Of a stretch of DNA of 23,402 bases, positions 1 to 7,824 are shown piece after piece. Every line of letters starts with the position of its first letter. Position 1 is the first letter of the stretch. The translations under genes and the position numbers were made by a program. The notes below the pieces were generated by a model. That model searched no databases and was not told the DNA's origin. It worked only from the letters and a program-made list of their open reading frames with translations. The stretch comes from Minisyncoccota bacterium (GTDB taxonomy: Bacteria > Patescibacteria > Microgenomatia > UBA1400 > PJMF01). Where the stretch lies: NCBI GenBank assembly GCA_012515515.1, contig JAAYYE010000017.1, forward strand, positions 1 to 23,402. Reading direction: 5' to 3'.

Positions 1-714
1 AATTTCCAGTACTCCAGCTAAGAGTGCTAATGGTAAAGGATAAGGTAAACCAATGAGCGCCGTGCCCACAAAGACCAAAACGCCGACTATTATCATCAAA
101 GTCGCCTCCCCTCTAATCCAATTACCTAGTTGGATATCAATTTCGCTGGTAGCTTCATTAATTTGTTTAATTAGTTTGTTATTTTTAGTTAACCAAGAAA
201 AATCTTTAACCATTTGACCCTTTTCGATAGAAATATAAAGAGAAATGACTATGGTCACAATGACGGTAAAAACTCCAGAAAAGGTTGAACTAATTAAATT
301 AAAGGCAGTAGTTAAGGAACCGCTCCATTGTGCAGTGAATTGACTAATATCTTGCAAATTAAGCTCAAAGGTGTCAAAGACTTTATCAATTTCTGGAGGC
401 AATGTAAAAGAACCAATCATAGTGGAAAACTCTTTAGCAAAAGGTGGAATAATCAGGGCTAGAAAAGCACCCATAATCACAATAAATAATGCATAAACCA
501 GCACGCTACTAGTTGATCGTTTCCAATGAAACTTATTTTGCAGGCTACTAATGGGCTTATTAAGACCAACGCTAATAATATAAGCGACAAAAGTGATAAA
601 TAAAATATTTTTAATTTTTTCAACAAACCAAATGGCTGCGAAAAAAAGGACAATAAAAACAATAATCGATGGTGAAATTTTTACTAAAAGTTCTTTTTTC
701 TGTGTTTTTTCCAT
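1..714 (-). CDS. AI-2E family transporter (PerM/YhhT-like), 3' end outside window
   Basis: Open reading frame on the minus strand from an ATG at 714 that stays open to base 1, so only the first 238 residues are visible and the C-terminus lies outside the window. The N-terminus has two hydrophobic segments (about residues 14-30 and 36-50), further membrane segments follow around 68-85 and 145-165, and the visible end carries the family hallmark LGNWIRGEATL followed by a hydrophobic stretch, GLPYPLPLALLAG and VLEI. This is typical of the PF01594 AI-2E exporter / PerM family of polytopic inner-membrane permeases, whose substrates are mostly unknown; some members act as Na+/H+ antiporters. It starts 7 bp after the miaA stop, so it is probably the last visible gene of the miaB-miaA operon. 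The family is confident; the substrate cannot be told. Confidence 0.85.
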   Translation of the reverse strand, partial: MEKTQKKELLVKISPSIIVFIVLFFAAIWFVEKIKNILFITFVAYIISVGLNKPISSLQNKFHWKRSTSSVLVYALFIVIMGAFLALIIPPFAKEFSTMIGSFTLPPEIDKVFDTFELNLQDISQFTAQWSGSLTTAFNLISSTFSGVFTVIVTIVISLYISIEKGQMVKDFSWLTKNNKLIKQINEATSEIDIQLGNWIRGEATLMIIVGVLVFVGTALIGLPYPLPLALLAGVLEI

Positions 715-721
715 AGTATTA

Positions 722-1702
722 CTATAACACAAGCTCAAGAGTTTTAGTTAAAAGTTCTGGGTCATCGGCTGCAAAATTTTTTAAATTATTAATTTTTTTC
801 CACCAGGTGGCTTGTCTTTTACTGTATTGAATTTCTGCTTTTTGCCAAGCTAAAACACTGGCCTGGAGCGATGTGCGCTGTTCTATGTGGTCAAGTAATT
901 CTTTAAAACCAATGGCGCTCGCGGCTGGTAATTCCGCACTTAATTTGTATTGTTTGACGCAAGCTCTGACTTCATGAAGCGCATCTTGATAACGTTCAGC
1001 GACGCGTCTTTTAATTTGCTCTGCTTGCTCTTTTTTATTTAAAGTTAAATGAATATTTAGTGGCCAATGTTCTTCTTGTTCGCTGCTTGTTTTGCCAACA
1101 TGATCTTTTTGTAAAGCTTTAGCTACTTCAATGGCTCGAATTAAGCGGCGGGGATTTTTCACATCTGATTGGTTCATTGCTGCCAGTTTTTCTGGGTCGA
1201 GTTGCTGAAGTTGTTCTTGCAGAAAACTCACAGACTTTTTATTTAATTGCTGGCGTAAAGTAAGATTAGGTTTAATAAATAAAGTTGCTGCCGGTTGATT
1301 AAGTTGTCGATGATAAAAACCAGTGCCTCCGACTAAAATTAGAAAATCATTATTTTGTAATTGCTGCTTAATATGGAGATACAATTTTTGCAAATGAGCG
1401 GGTGACCAATCCTGCCAAATGGGAATAATGCTGACTCCATGAAGACTGATGGCTAATTGCGGATGAGATAAATAAGGATAAGGTTTGCTGTTGTTTAATT
1501 GCCAGCCATGAGGAATAGTGGCAGCAGTTAGAGTTTCCAAACCCCGATAAACTTGTCGCGAATCAACAGATAACAAAAAAACCCGATTAGCTCGTTTTTG
1601 CTTAATTAGCGCTTCGGCTAAATTGAGAGCTAGTTTACTCTTACCAGTCGCGGTGGCGCCAGTAATGGCAATGATTTGTTTATTTAATGATGCTGCTGAC
1701 AT
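722..1702 (-). CDS. miaA: tRNA dimethylallyltransferase MiaA
   Basis: 326 residues, close to the usual 300-320. It transfers a dimethylallyl group from DMAPP to N6 of A37 in tRNAs reading UNN codons. Visible motifs: P-loop GATATGKS at residues 15-22; DSRQVY at 47-52, where the Asp is the expected general base; and GGTGFY at 125-130, part of the substrate channel. A basic region, NPRRLIRAIEV, follows in the middle of the protein, and the C-terminal AWQKAEIQYSKRQATWWKK matches the family's RQ-W tail. The usual GTAKP segment after DSRQVY reads LETLTAA, so the N-terminal half is divergent. Its ATG lies 1 bp after the miaB stop, so the two enzymes of the ms2i6A pathway are translationally adjacent. 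Function is confident. Confidence 0.93.
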   Translation of the reverse strand: MSAASLNKQIIAITGATATGKSKLALNLAEALIKQKRANRVFLLSVDSRQVYRGLETLTAATIPHGWQLNNSKPYPYLSHPQLAISLHGVSIIPIWQDWSPAHLQKLYLHIKQQLQNNDFLILVGGTGFYHRQLNQPAATLFIKPNLTLRQQLNKKSVSFLQEQLQQLDPEKLAAMNQSDVKNPRRLIRAIEVAKALQKDHVGKTSSEQEEHWPLNIHLTLNKKEQAEQIKRRVAERYQDALHEVRACVKQYKLSAELPAASAIGFKELLDHIEQRTSLQASVLAWQKAEIQYSKRQATWWKKINNLKNFAADDPELLTKTLELVL

Positions 1703-1703
1703 A

Positions 1704-2855
1704 TTAAACTACTTTTGGCCTGCTTTTTAAATTTTTTTTATTGATATATTGGTCTAAAATTTGCCAGCGTCGTTTTTTTACAGCGTAGGGAATGTCATCA
1801 GGATAAAGTTGTTGGGCTGCGGTGCCAGGTCGGGGCGAATAAATATTGACGAAGGCTATTTGCCACTTAACCCTTTTTGCCAAATCTACTGTCTCGGCAA
1901 ATTCTTCTTCAGTTTCGCCTGGAAAGCCAACAATTAAATCAGTACCCAACACTAAATCGGGAGCAGCTGCTCGTAATTTTTTAACTAAATTCAAATAATC
2001 TTCTCGACTGTATCCCCGATTCATTCTTTGTAAGACAGTATTACTCCCCGACTGAACGGGCAGATGAATAAAACGATCTAATTTGCGATTATGGGCAATT
2101 TCATCAATTAATTGATCATGAAAATCCCAAGGATTACTACTCATAAAGCGGATAATTTTAATTTCCTCTAATTGAGCAACAGCCTGAATCAATTCCACAA
2201 ATGGTGGGGTGCCGACTGGAGTTAAATATTGAGATTGATTACTGGGCAAATTCTCTAGTGCTAAGGCTGAACGCAATTTTTTCTTGCGATTAGCCACGCC
2301 AATTTTTTCCAAGCCCCAGGAATTAACGTTTTGCCCAATGAGCGTGATTTCTTGATAACCTTCTTTAGCTAAAGCAGTGACTTCTTCCATGATATCTGCA
2401 AAGGGTCGCGATTTTTCCCTTCCTCTAGCATAAGGGACAATGCAATAAGTACAAAAAGAATTACAACCCACTGAAATTGGCACAAAAGCATGTTTTTTGT
2501 CATGACGCTTGGCTTTTTTTAAAAAAGCCATTTGATTGCTAGGCAAAATTTGGTCAATCATGGGGAGCATTTTTTTTAAAGCTGGCTCACCATGGTGAAT
2601 CATGCAGCCAGAAAAAATAATCTCAGGTCTTTTGATGTGATTGTCTTGATAATATTTTGCCACTTTTAATAAAAAGGCTCTCACTCGCTGTTCAGCTCTT
2701 TCCCTCACACTGCAGGTCACTAAGGCTAATTTATGACAATCTTGCCAAGAATCACTTTCAACAAAACCATCAGCTTCAAAAAGTGCTGCCATTCTTTCGG
2801 CATCGCTTTTATTCGCTTGGCAACCATAGGTTTTAATAAAATATTTTTTTGGCAT
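1704..2855 (-). CDS. miaB: MiaB-like tRNA methylthiotransferase lacking the TRAM domain
   Basis: Radical-SAM methylthiotransferase that converts i6A37 to ms2i6A37. The N-terminal domain has the three auxiliary-cluster cysteines C12 (YGCQANKSD), C48 (VTCSVRERAEQ) and C84 (SGCM). The radical-SAM CxxxCxxC is C131/C135/C138 in VGCNSFCTYCIVPYARGRE. Later family motifs include LIGQNVNSWG, SSNPWDF, HLPVQSGS and GTDLIVGFPGET. At 383 residues it is shorter than the usual 430-450: the protein stops soon after the KKRRWQILDQYI helix, where the C-terminal TRAM RNA-binding domain would begin. The next gene, miaA, starts 1 bp later, so there is no hidden remainder. Its pairing with miaA favours MiaB over MtaB or RimO. 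The start ATG has no Shine-Dalgarno and lies close to a candidate -10. Confidence 0.88.
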   Translation of the reverse strand: MPKKYFIKTYGCQANKSDAERMAALFEADGFVESDSWQDCHKLALVTCSVRERAEQRVRAFLLKVAKYYQDNHIKRPEIIFSGCMIHHGEPALKKMLPMIDQILPSNQMAFLKKAKRHDKKHAFVPISVGCNSFCTYCIVPYARGREKSRPFADIMEEVTALAKEGYQEITLIGQNVNSWGLEKIGVANRKKKLRSALALENLPSNQSQYLTPVGTPPFVELIQAVAQLEEIKIIRFMSSNPWDFHDQLIDEIAHNRKLDRFIHLPVQSGSNTVLQRMNRGYSREDYLNLVKKLRAAAPDLVLGTDLIVGFPGETEEEFAETVDLAKRVKWQIAFVNIYSPRPGTAAQQLYPDDIPYAVKKRRWQILDQYINKKNLKSRPKVV

Positions 2856-2867
2856 TTGCTAATAGTT

Positions 2868-2873
2868 ATTTTA
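2868..2873 (-). promoter_or_regulatory. candidate -10 of miaB operon
   Basis: On the minus strand TAAAAT lies 12 nt before the miaB ATG, which would give a leader of about 5 nt. No convincing -35 hexamer is seen at 16-18 nt spacing. No Shine-Dalgarno precedes the ATG, in keeping with the near-leaderless pattern of other operon-leading genes here. Confidence 0.3.
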
Positions 2874-2893
2874 ACATCTTATTGCCTATCCTC

Positions 2894-2921
2894 TTCACAT
2901 TCACTGTAATTAGATTAAAAT
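2894..2921 (+). promoter_or_regulatory. candidate promoter of tRNA-Cys / eno
   Basis: TTCACA at 2894-2899 (5 of 6 to TTGACA), 16-nt spacer, TAAAAT at 2916-2921 (5 of 6 to TATAAT). Predicted start near 2928, about 40 nt before the mature tRNA. No terminator separates the tRNA from eno, so it may drive both. Confidence 0.4.
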
Positions 2922-2967
2922 AGCTATGTAAACTTTGTTTTTAAAGATAGTGTTTTTGTTAAAAAAA

Positions 2968-3041
2968 GGTGCGGTACCAGAGTGGTCTAATGGCGAGGTC
3001 TGCAAAACCTTCGTTCGCGGGTTCGAATCCCGCCCGCACCT
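2968..3041 (+). tRNA. tRNA-Cys (GCA)
   Basis: Cloverleaf drawn by eye. Acceptor GGTGCGG pairs with CCGCACC; the anticodon stem GAGGT/ACCTT has one G-T pair; the loop CTGCAAA gives anticodon GCA; the T-arm is GCGGG TTCGAAT CCCGC. The discriminator is T (U73), as expected for cysteine tRNA. CCA is not encoded (TCAACA follows), so a CCA-adding enzyme is needed. Confidence 0.95.
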
Positions 3042-3078
3042 CAACATTAATTATGGTCTAGAGACCTAGAAAGATTCT

Positions 3079-4377
3079 ATGATTATTAAATCAATTGTTG
3101 CCCAAGAACTTTTAGATTCAAGAGGTAACCCAACCGTTGCTGTGACCCTAAGTTTGGAAGATGGCACCGAGGTATTTTCTGCAGTACCATCTGGTGCGTC
3201 AACTGGGGCTTACGAGGCTTTAGAATTACGCGATGGAGATAATAGTCGCTATTTAGGCAAAGGAGTCTTAAAAGCGGTGGCTAATGTCAACGATCTAATT
3301 GCTCCAAAACTAATTGGCCATAAAGTCACAGAGCAAGCAGAGCTAGATCAAATAATGCTTGATCTAGATGGCACTCAAGGCAAACAAAAACTTGGGGCTA
3401 ATGCGATTTTGGCAGTGTCAATGGCTTGTGTAAAAGCAGCGGCTATCGCCAGCAAAATGCCTCTTTACGCCTATATTGCTCAATTGTTTGGCAACAGTAC
3501 TGAAGAATTTACTATGCCAATTCCTATGGCTAATGTGCTCAATGGCGGCAAACATGCCATTGGTAGTTCTGATATGCAAGAGTTTATGATTTTTCCTTTA
3601 GCTGCTAAAAGTGTGGTGGAAGCTGTGCAAATTAATGCGGAAATTTTTCATCACTTAGGCAAAATACTCCAAGCTAAGGGCATGCAAAAAACAGTTGGTG
3701 ATGAGGGTGGTTACGCTCCATCTTTAGGTACCAATGAGGCACCATTGCAAATGATGATCCAAGCCATTGAAATGGCAGGTTATCAAGCTGGGCAAGATGT
3801 TTTTATCGCTTTAGATCCAGCAGCCACTGAATTTTATAAAAACGAAGGAGGTGTCGCCTACTACGACTTGCAAACAGAAAATAAGAAATTAAGTAGTAGT
3901 GAAATGGTTAAAAAATATCAACAATGGGTTGAAGAATATCCAATTGTTTCGATAGAAGATGGTTTGGCCGAAGATGACTGGGAAGGTTTCGCCGAGTTAA
4001 CAGCTACTATAGGCAAGTACGTCCAAATCATGGGCGATGATTTGTTAGTTACCAATCCTGAAAGAATTCAAAAAGCGATTGAGAAAAAAGCGGCCAACTC
4101 CGTGCTAATTAAACTGAATCAGATCGGCAGCGTTAGCGAAACGATCCAAGCGATTAAATTAGCTCAAAGTGCTGGTTGGACTTGTATTGTTTCTCATCGT
4201 AGCGGAGAAACAGAGGACACTTTCATCGCAGATTTTGTGGTTGGCTCAGGGACGGGACAGATTAAAACTGGCTCGATGTGTCGTAGCGAAAGAGTGGCTA
4301 AATATAATCGTTTAATGATGATTGAGCGTGAATTAGGTGATAAGGCCAAAATGGCTAAGTTTCCCTTTCACAAATAA
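3079..4377 (+). CDS. eno: enolase (2-phosphoglycerate dehydratase)
   Basis: 432 residues, the same length as E. coli enolase. It interconverts 2-phosphoglycerate and phosphoenolpyruvate in the cytoplasm. All active-site elements are present: the mobile-loop serine in SGASTG (38-43), H159, E168 in QEFM, catalytic E209 in GDEGG (207-211), metal ligands D246 (ALDPAA), E293 (SIEDGLAE) and D320 (MGDDL), catalytic K345 (IKLNQIG), H373-R374-S375 and K396. This is therefore the functional enolase of the window, in contrast to the degenerate paralogue at 11731-12990. The loop before QEFM reads HAIGSSDM rather than the common HADNNVDI. It lies 37 bp after tRNA-Cys and is followed by an intrinsic terminator and then gpmI, the preceding glycolytic step. 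Confidence 0.97.
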   Translation: MIIKSIVAQELLDSRGNPTVAVTLSLEDGTEVFSAVPSGASTGAYEALELRDGDNSRYLGKGVLKAVANVNDLIAPKLIGHKVTEQAELDQIMLDLDGTQGKQKLGANAILAVSMACVKAAAIASKMPLYAYIAQLFGNSTEEFTMPIPMANVLNGGKHAIGSSDMQEFMIFPLAAKSVVEAVQINAEIFHHLGKILQAKGMQKTVGDEGGYAPSLGTNEAPLQMMIQAIEMAGYQAGQDVFIALDPAATEFYKNEGGVAYYDLQTENKKLSSSEMVKKYQQWVEEYPIVSIEDGLAEDDWEGFAELTATIGKYVQIMGDDLLVTNPERIQKAIEKKAANSVLIKLNQIGSVSETIQAIKLAQSAGWTCIVSHRSGETEDTFIADFVVGSGTGQIKTGSMCRSERVAKYNRLMMIERELGDKAKMAKFPFHK

Positions 4378-4388
4378 TGTGTTTATTG

Positions 4389-4417
4389 AGAGGGGTGTTT
4401 AATCACCCCTCTTTGTT
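4389..4417 (+). terminator. intrinsic terminator after eno
   Basis: Perfect 9-bp stem AGAGGGGTG (4389-4397) / CACCCCTCT (4404-4412) with a 6-nt loop, followed by a short, interrupted T tract (TTGTT). It lies 11 nt after the eno stop. The weak T tract suggests partial read-through to gpmI. Confidence 0.65.
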
Positions 4418-4441
4418 AAGCAAATTATTTGAAAAGGATTT

Positions 4442-5944
4442 ATGTCAGAGAATTCTACAAAAAAACTCGCTCTTATTATTCTTGATGGCTGGGGTCATTA
4501 CAAGGCTTACCCGGGTAATGCCATTAGTTTAGCCAATACACCTAATTGGGACAAAATTTGGGCAGAACAGCCCCATGCCCTCCTCACTTCTTCTGGTGAA
4601 GCCGTGGGTTTACCAGCTGGTCAAATGGGTAATAGCGAAATTAATCACGCGGCCATTGGCTCTGGTCGAGTGATTTATCAAGATTTGGTTAAATTAAATA
4701 AAGCAGCAGCAGAGGGCCAATTACACAGTGCTCCTGCCATTCGCGATGCTTTTGCCAATGTGAAAAATAAAGGGACAGCCCTGCATATTATGGGTTTATT
4801 AAGCCCAGGCGGAGTGCACTCTCATGAAAATCATATTTTTGCTTTGATTAAAGAAGCGGCTGACTTTGGCGTCAAAGAGATTTATGTGCATGCCATGACT
4901 GATGGTCGAGATGTCGCTCCTAAAAGTTGTTTAACTAGTTTTGAAAAATTAGCTAAAATTTGTCAAGAAACTGGCGCTCAATTAGCTACGATTGCTGGTC
5001 GCTACTACGCCATGGATCGAGATCATAATTGGGAAAGAACAGATCTGGCATATCAAGCCATTAGAGATCGTCAGGCGCCTCAATTTGTGAGTGCCCAGGC
5101 TGCCATTGAGCAGTCCTATGCTAATGGTAAAGGCGATGAATTTATTGTGCCTTGCACGATTAAAGTCACAGATGAAGAAAAAGCCAAAGTGAAAGCTGGC
5201 GACAGTCTGATTTTTGCTAATTTTCGTAATGATCGACCAAGACAATTAAGCGAGCGCTTTTTAGAACGCGGACCTCAAGATATTTTCTTTGTCACACTAA
5301 CTCTTTATAGTGACAAATATCCAGTGGCAGTGGCTTATGGTCCAGAAACTATTCAAAATGGTTTGGCTGAAGTCTTAGCTGCAAACCAAATTAAGCAAAT
5401 GAGAATTACCGAAACTGAAAAATTTGCTCATCTAACTTTCTTTTTAAATTGCAAACGTGAAGAGCCCTACCCGCTCGAAGATCGTTTTATGTTCGATAGC
5501 AACAAAATTGAAAGTCATGCAGAAAAACCAGAAATGAAAGCAGCAGAAATTGCTGATAAAGTTGTTGAAACCATGACTAACGGTGAACATTCAGTAATAT
5601 TTGCCAACATTTGTAATGGAGATATGGTTGGCCACACCGGTGATATTCCAGCAGCCATTAAAGCTGTTGAAGCAGTTGATGATGCTTTGGGCAAAATTTG
5701 TCGCGCAGCAGCAGAGCACAATTATTATTTAATGATCACTGCCGATCACGGCAACTGTGAACAAATGCTAACCGAAACAGGTGAAGTTCTAACAGAACAC
5801 AGTACCAATCCAGTGCCTTTTGTTTTGCTCAACGACGGTCAACTTAATCGCGAGCAAGGAGTGATGGCTGATATTGCACCAACCATCCTTAAATTATTAG
5901 ATTTGCCCCAACCGGAAGAAATGACTGGTCAAAGTCTAGTTTAA
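4442..5944 (+). CDS. gpmI: 2,3-bisphosphoglycerate-independent phosphoglycerate mutase
   Basis: 500 residues (family about 510). It interconverts 3- and 2-phosphoglycerate through a phosphoserine intermediate and two Mn ions. Seen: metal ligand D15 in LILDGWG-type ILDGWG; nucleophile S65 in GQMGNSE (60-66); HAMTDGRDVAPKS; GRYYAMDRD; NFRNDRPRQLSE; the metal-site HTGD and TADHGNCEQM; and the final EHSTNPVPF. The segment after the nucleophile reads INHAAIGSGR where most relatives have VGHLNIGAGR, so two normally fixed positions differ although Ser and His remain. A clear Shine-Dalgarno (AAAAGGA) sits 3 nt before the ATG. It is the lead gene of a compact unit with the cupin and unknown protein, just downstream of eno. 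Confidence 0.95.
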   Translation: MSENSTKKLALIILDGWGHYKAYPGNAISLANTPNWDKIWAEQPHALLTSSGEAVGLPAGQMGNSEINHAAIGSGRVIYQDLVKLNKAAAEGQLHSAPAIRDAFANVKNKGTALHIMGLLSPGGVHSHENHIFALIKEAADFGVKEIYVHAMTDGRDVAPKSCLTSFEKLAKICQETGAQLATIAGRYYAMDRDHNWERTDLAYQAIRDRQAPQFVSAQAAIEQSYANGKGDEFIVPCTIKVTDEEKAKVKAGDSLIFANFRNDRPRQLSERFLERGPQDIFFVTLTLYSDKYPVAVAYGPETIQNGLAEVLAANQIKQMRITETEKFAHLTFFLNCKREEPYPLEDRFMFDSNKIESHAEKPEMKAAEIADKVVETMTNGEHSVIFANICNGDMVGHTGDIPAAIKAVEAVDDALGKICRAAAEHNYYLMITADHGNCEQMLTETGEVLTEHSTNPVPFVLLNDGQLNREQGVMADIAPTILKLLDLPQPEEMTGQSLV

Positions 5945-6013
5945 ATAGAAATTTAAAAGACCTGCTAAACTAATAGAACTAATAGAAAAATTAAAAAAAG
6001 TAGAAAGGATCTT

Positions 6014-6403
6014 ATGTCAGGCTATAGTATCAATCTTGAAGAGAAAACTTTAGAAAATCAAAATTTTAGAGAAGTGCTTTATACCGCTCCCCTTACTCAG
6101 CTGGTGGTCATGTCAATTGCTCCAGGAGACGATATTGGCATGGAAACTCATGACGATCACGATCAATTTATTCGAGTCGAAAAGGGTTTTGGTCAGGCGA
6201 TTATTGGTGAAAGCACTTATGATTTAAGTGATGGAGTGGCCATAGTCATTCCTGCTGGTCAAAGACATAACGTTATTAACACTTCTAATACAGAAGCACT
6301 GCAACTTTATACCGTTTATGCGCCAGCAGAACATCCTGATGGAAAAATTCATCCAACTAAAGCTGATGCGCTAAGCGATCCTGATTATGCTGATGAGCAT
6401 TAA
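6014..6403 (+). CDS. small single-domain cupin
   Basis: 129 residues forming one cupin beta-barrel (residues about 25-105). Motif 1 is in GMETHDDHDQFIRVEKG, with H46 and H49 as likely metal ligands and Q51 where the third ligand is often Glu; motif 2 is IPAGQRHNVIN (79-89) with H85. The acidic tail after residue 105 (HPTKADALSDPDYADEH) is typical of stand-alone cupins near sugar-phosphate genes. No signal peptide or membrane segment, so probably cytoplasmic. A Shine-Dalgarno (AAAGGA) lies 6 nt before the ATG. It lies 69 bp after gpmI and 3 bp before the next gene, so it is probably cotranscribed with both. It could be a sugar or sugar-phosphate isomerase-like or sensory cupin; the substrate cannot be told. 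Confidence 0.8.
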   Translation: MSGYSINLEEKTLENQNFREVLYTAPLTQLVVMSIAPGDDIGMETHDDHDQFIRVEKGFGQAIIGESTYDLSDGVAIVIPAGQRHNVINTSNTEALQLYTVYAPAEHPDGKIHPTKADALSDPDYADEH

Positions 6404-6406
6404 GGT

Positions 6407-6922
6407 ATGAATAAGCAAGTCATTTTTTTACAAAATTTTGTCTTAGCCTTCCAAAAAATTGTTGATGAATCAATTTGGCGAGTTATTCATCCTGCCGACG
6501 GTTGGTTAACTATTGATTTGGGTCAAAAATATACAGATACGCTGCCAGGCACAGATGGGCAAGATGAACCCTATATTAGGGGTCAGCACCAAATCCACAT
6601 AACTGGTGATTGGGAAATTTATACTAATGATAAGCTGATTGAATCAAGAAAAGTGCATGGTGATGATCGAGCAGCCTATTTTAATAGAATGGAACAATTG
6701 GCAGACAATTTTCCTTTAACTCAGGTTCAATCAGTGATACTTGAAGAAGGACAATTGCTTATAAAAGATGGTCAATCTAAAATTAGCATTCCAGTTAGTG
6801 AAACATTAGAATCACTTAGTTTATCTTCAGTAGAATTAGACGCAAACCATAGGCCAATCGCTTATACTCACTATCGTTTTGACGAGGAGCTTGGTAAATT
6901 AGTTGCTATTTCTGTTAAATAA
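6407..6922 (+). CDS. protein of unknown function, cupin-linked
   Basis: 171 residues with no family I recognise. It starts 3 bp after the cupin stop, with TAAGGT just before the ATG, so the two genes are likely translationally linked. The protein is soluble by appearance: no membrane segment or signal peptide. It has an amphipathic N-terminal helix (residues 1-20), a patch WRVIHPADGWLTIDLG (24-39), then alternating short strands and turns (GQHQIHITGDWEIYTN, LEEGQLLIKDGQSKISIPV) suggesting a mostly beta fold, and an acidic middle. Codon use matches its neighbours. It may act with the cupin or on a glycolytic intermediate because of its place behind gpmI, but that is inference from context only. 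Confidence 0.65.
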   Translation: MNKQVIFLQNFVLAFQKIVDESIWRVIHPADGWLTIDLGQKYTDTLPGTDGQDEPYIRGQHQIHITGDWEIYTNDKLIESRKVHGDDRAAYFNRMEQLADNFPLTQVQSVILEEGQLLIKDGQSKISIPVSETLESLSLSSVELDANHRPIAYTHYRFDEELGKLVAISVK

Positions 6923-6976
6923 TTTTTTTTACAAGAAAGTTATATTTTTTTAAGTTGAGATTAAAAACCTCTTTTG

Positions 6977-7048
6977 TGACCCCATGGGGAATCGAACCCC
7001 AGTTGCCGGGATGAAAACCCGATGTCCTAACCGCTAGACGATGGGGCC
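6977..7048 (-). tRNA. tRNA-Glu (TTC)
   Basis: Read on the minus strand: acceptor GGCCCCA pairs with TGGGGTC (one G-T), D-arm TCGTCTAGCGGTTAGGA, anticodon stem TCGGG/CCCGG with loop TTTTCAT giving anticodon TTC, and T-arm TGGGG TTCGATT CCCCA. The discriminator is A and CCA is not encoded. Its 5' end is 4 nt after the YraN-like gene stop, so it is probably processed from the rplS transcript. Confidence 0.94.
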
Positions 7049-7052
7049 ATAT

Positions 7053-7514
7053 TTATGGCCAACTAACATTTTTATAGTGTTTAATTGTTAAGTTTGCTTT
7101 ATTTAAATCACCAACTAAAGATATGATATCAAATCGCCACGCTTTTGAAAACTTTTGTTTGCTTAGCCACTGATCAGCGACTATTTGCATGGATAATAAT
7201 TTTTGTTGATTAACGGCAGCGCTGCCCTCTCCAAAATCTTCATTTTTTCTCCACTTCACCTCAACAAAAACATATTCATCATGCTTAAGATCAAGAGCAA
7301 CAATATCTAGCTCGTGCCTATTAAAACAAAGATTGCGGATGATGATTTGATAATTCTTTTTTGTTAAAAATGCACAGGCAACAGCTTCAGCCAAACACCC
7401 TTGTCGTACAGGAAAATTATTGAGCGCTTTTTTCGAAAAGATTTTTTTCTTTAACTTTGCTGGCTGCTTTACCGACTTTGTCACGCAAGTAATATAACTT
7501 ACTTCGACGTACAT
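7053..7514 (-). CDS. YraN / UPF0102 endonuclease-fold protein
   Basis: The conserved core (residues about 39-135) matches UPF0102: GCLAEAVACAFLTKKNY, then RNLCFNRHELDIVALD and FVEVKWRK, i.e. the E-x-D ... E-V-K pattern of a PD-(D/E)xK nuclease fold, then K and the AADQWL-type helix. YraN is widespread, small and soluble; its role, probably in nucleic-acid processing, is not settled. Neighbourhood agrees: in many bacteria yraN follows rplS (often with rnhB between, absent here). The start is uncertain. The ATG at 7514 makes a 98-bp overlap with rplS and has AAGGAG directly against it, too close for normal use; GTG at 7484 is an alternative. The first 35 residues encoded inside rplS are probably not all real. 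Confidence 0.75.
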   Translation of the reverse strand: MYVEVSYITCVTKSVKQPAKLKKKIFSKKALNNFPVRQGCLAEAVACAFLTKKNYQIIIRNLCFNRHELDIVALDLKHDEYVFVEVKWRKNEDFGEGSAAVNQQKLLSMQIVADQWLSKQKFSKAWRFDIISLVGDLNKANLTIKHYKNVSWP

Positions 7515-7764
7515 CTCCTTGACGCTTTAACTCAATTTTTTTAATACTAGGCATGGCTAATGGAAAGATTTTTTCCACACCAATATTGTTAGCGCCAATT
7601 TTGCGCACAGTAAAACTTTTGTTGAATTCTCGATTCTTGATTGCAATGACAATGCCTTCAAAAATCTGCACTCTTTTTTTGTTGCCTTCAACAATTTCTT
7701 GGTGAACGCGAACGGAGTCACCAACCTTAATTTTTTGCTCGTGATAATTAAAACTAATTGCCAT
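7417..7764 (-). CDS. rplS: 50S ribosomal protein L19
   Basis: 115 residues, the normal size for L19, which lies at the interface of the 30S and 50S subunits. Seen: KVGDSVRVHQEIVEGNKKR, then FEGIVIAI, SFTVRKIGANNIGVEKIFPL, PSIKKIEL and the diagnostic GDVRRSKLYYLRDKVGKAA. The ATG at 7764 has no Shine-Dalgarno; a good -35/-10 pair ends 11 nt before it, so the mRNA would have almost no leader. It heads a unit with the YraN-like gene and tRNA-Glu. Identification is secure. Confidence 0.96.
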   Translation of the reverse strand: MAISFNYHEQKIKVGDSVRVHQEIVEGNKKRVQIFEGIVIAIKNREFNKSFTVRKIGANNIGVEKIFPLAMPSIKKIELKRQGDVRRSKLYYLRDKVGKAASKVKEKNLFEKSAQ

Positions 7765-7775
7765 AACAAGCGGTT

Positions 7776-7804
7776 ATTGTACAGAGTAAGTGCTAATTTA
7801 GCAA
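7776..7804 (-). promoter_or_regulatory. rplS promoter, near-leaderless
   Basis: On the minus strand: TTGCTA (7804-7799), 17-nt spacer, TACAAT (7781-7776, 5 of 6 to consensus). The predicted start near 7769 is about 5 nt before the rplS ATG and leaves no room for a Shine-Dalgarno. Confidence 0.6.
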
Positions 7805-7824
7805 GCTTGAAAAATGGGCTGTTT

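Noticed and set aside
3055..3066. GGTCT-AG-AGACC hairpin between tRNA-Cys and eno
   Set aside because: Only 5 bp with a 2-nt loop and no T tract; not a credible terminator or operator.
4982..5245. Antisense open frames inside gpmI, and similar frames in the ABC, pyrG and ddl genes
   Set aside because: They are opposite strongly conserved coding sequence, have no homology or start signals, and fit chance open frames.
6923..6976. Terminator between the unknown protein and tRNA-Glu
   Set aside because: T-rich and A-rich runs but no stable stem on either strand.
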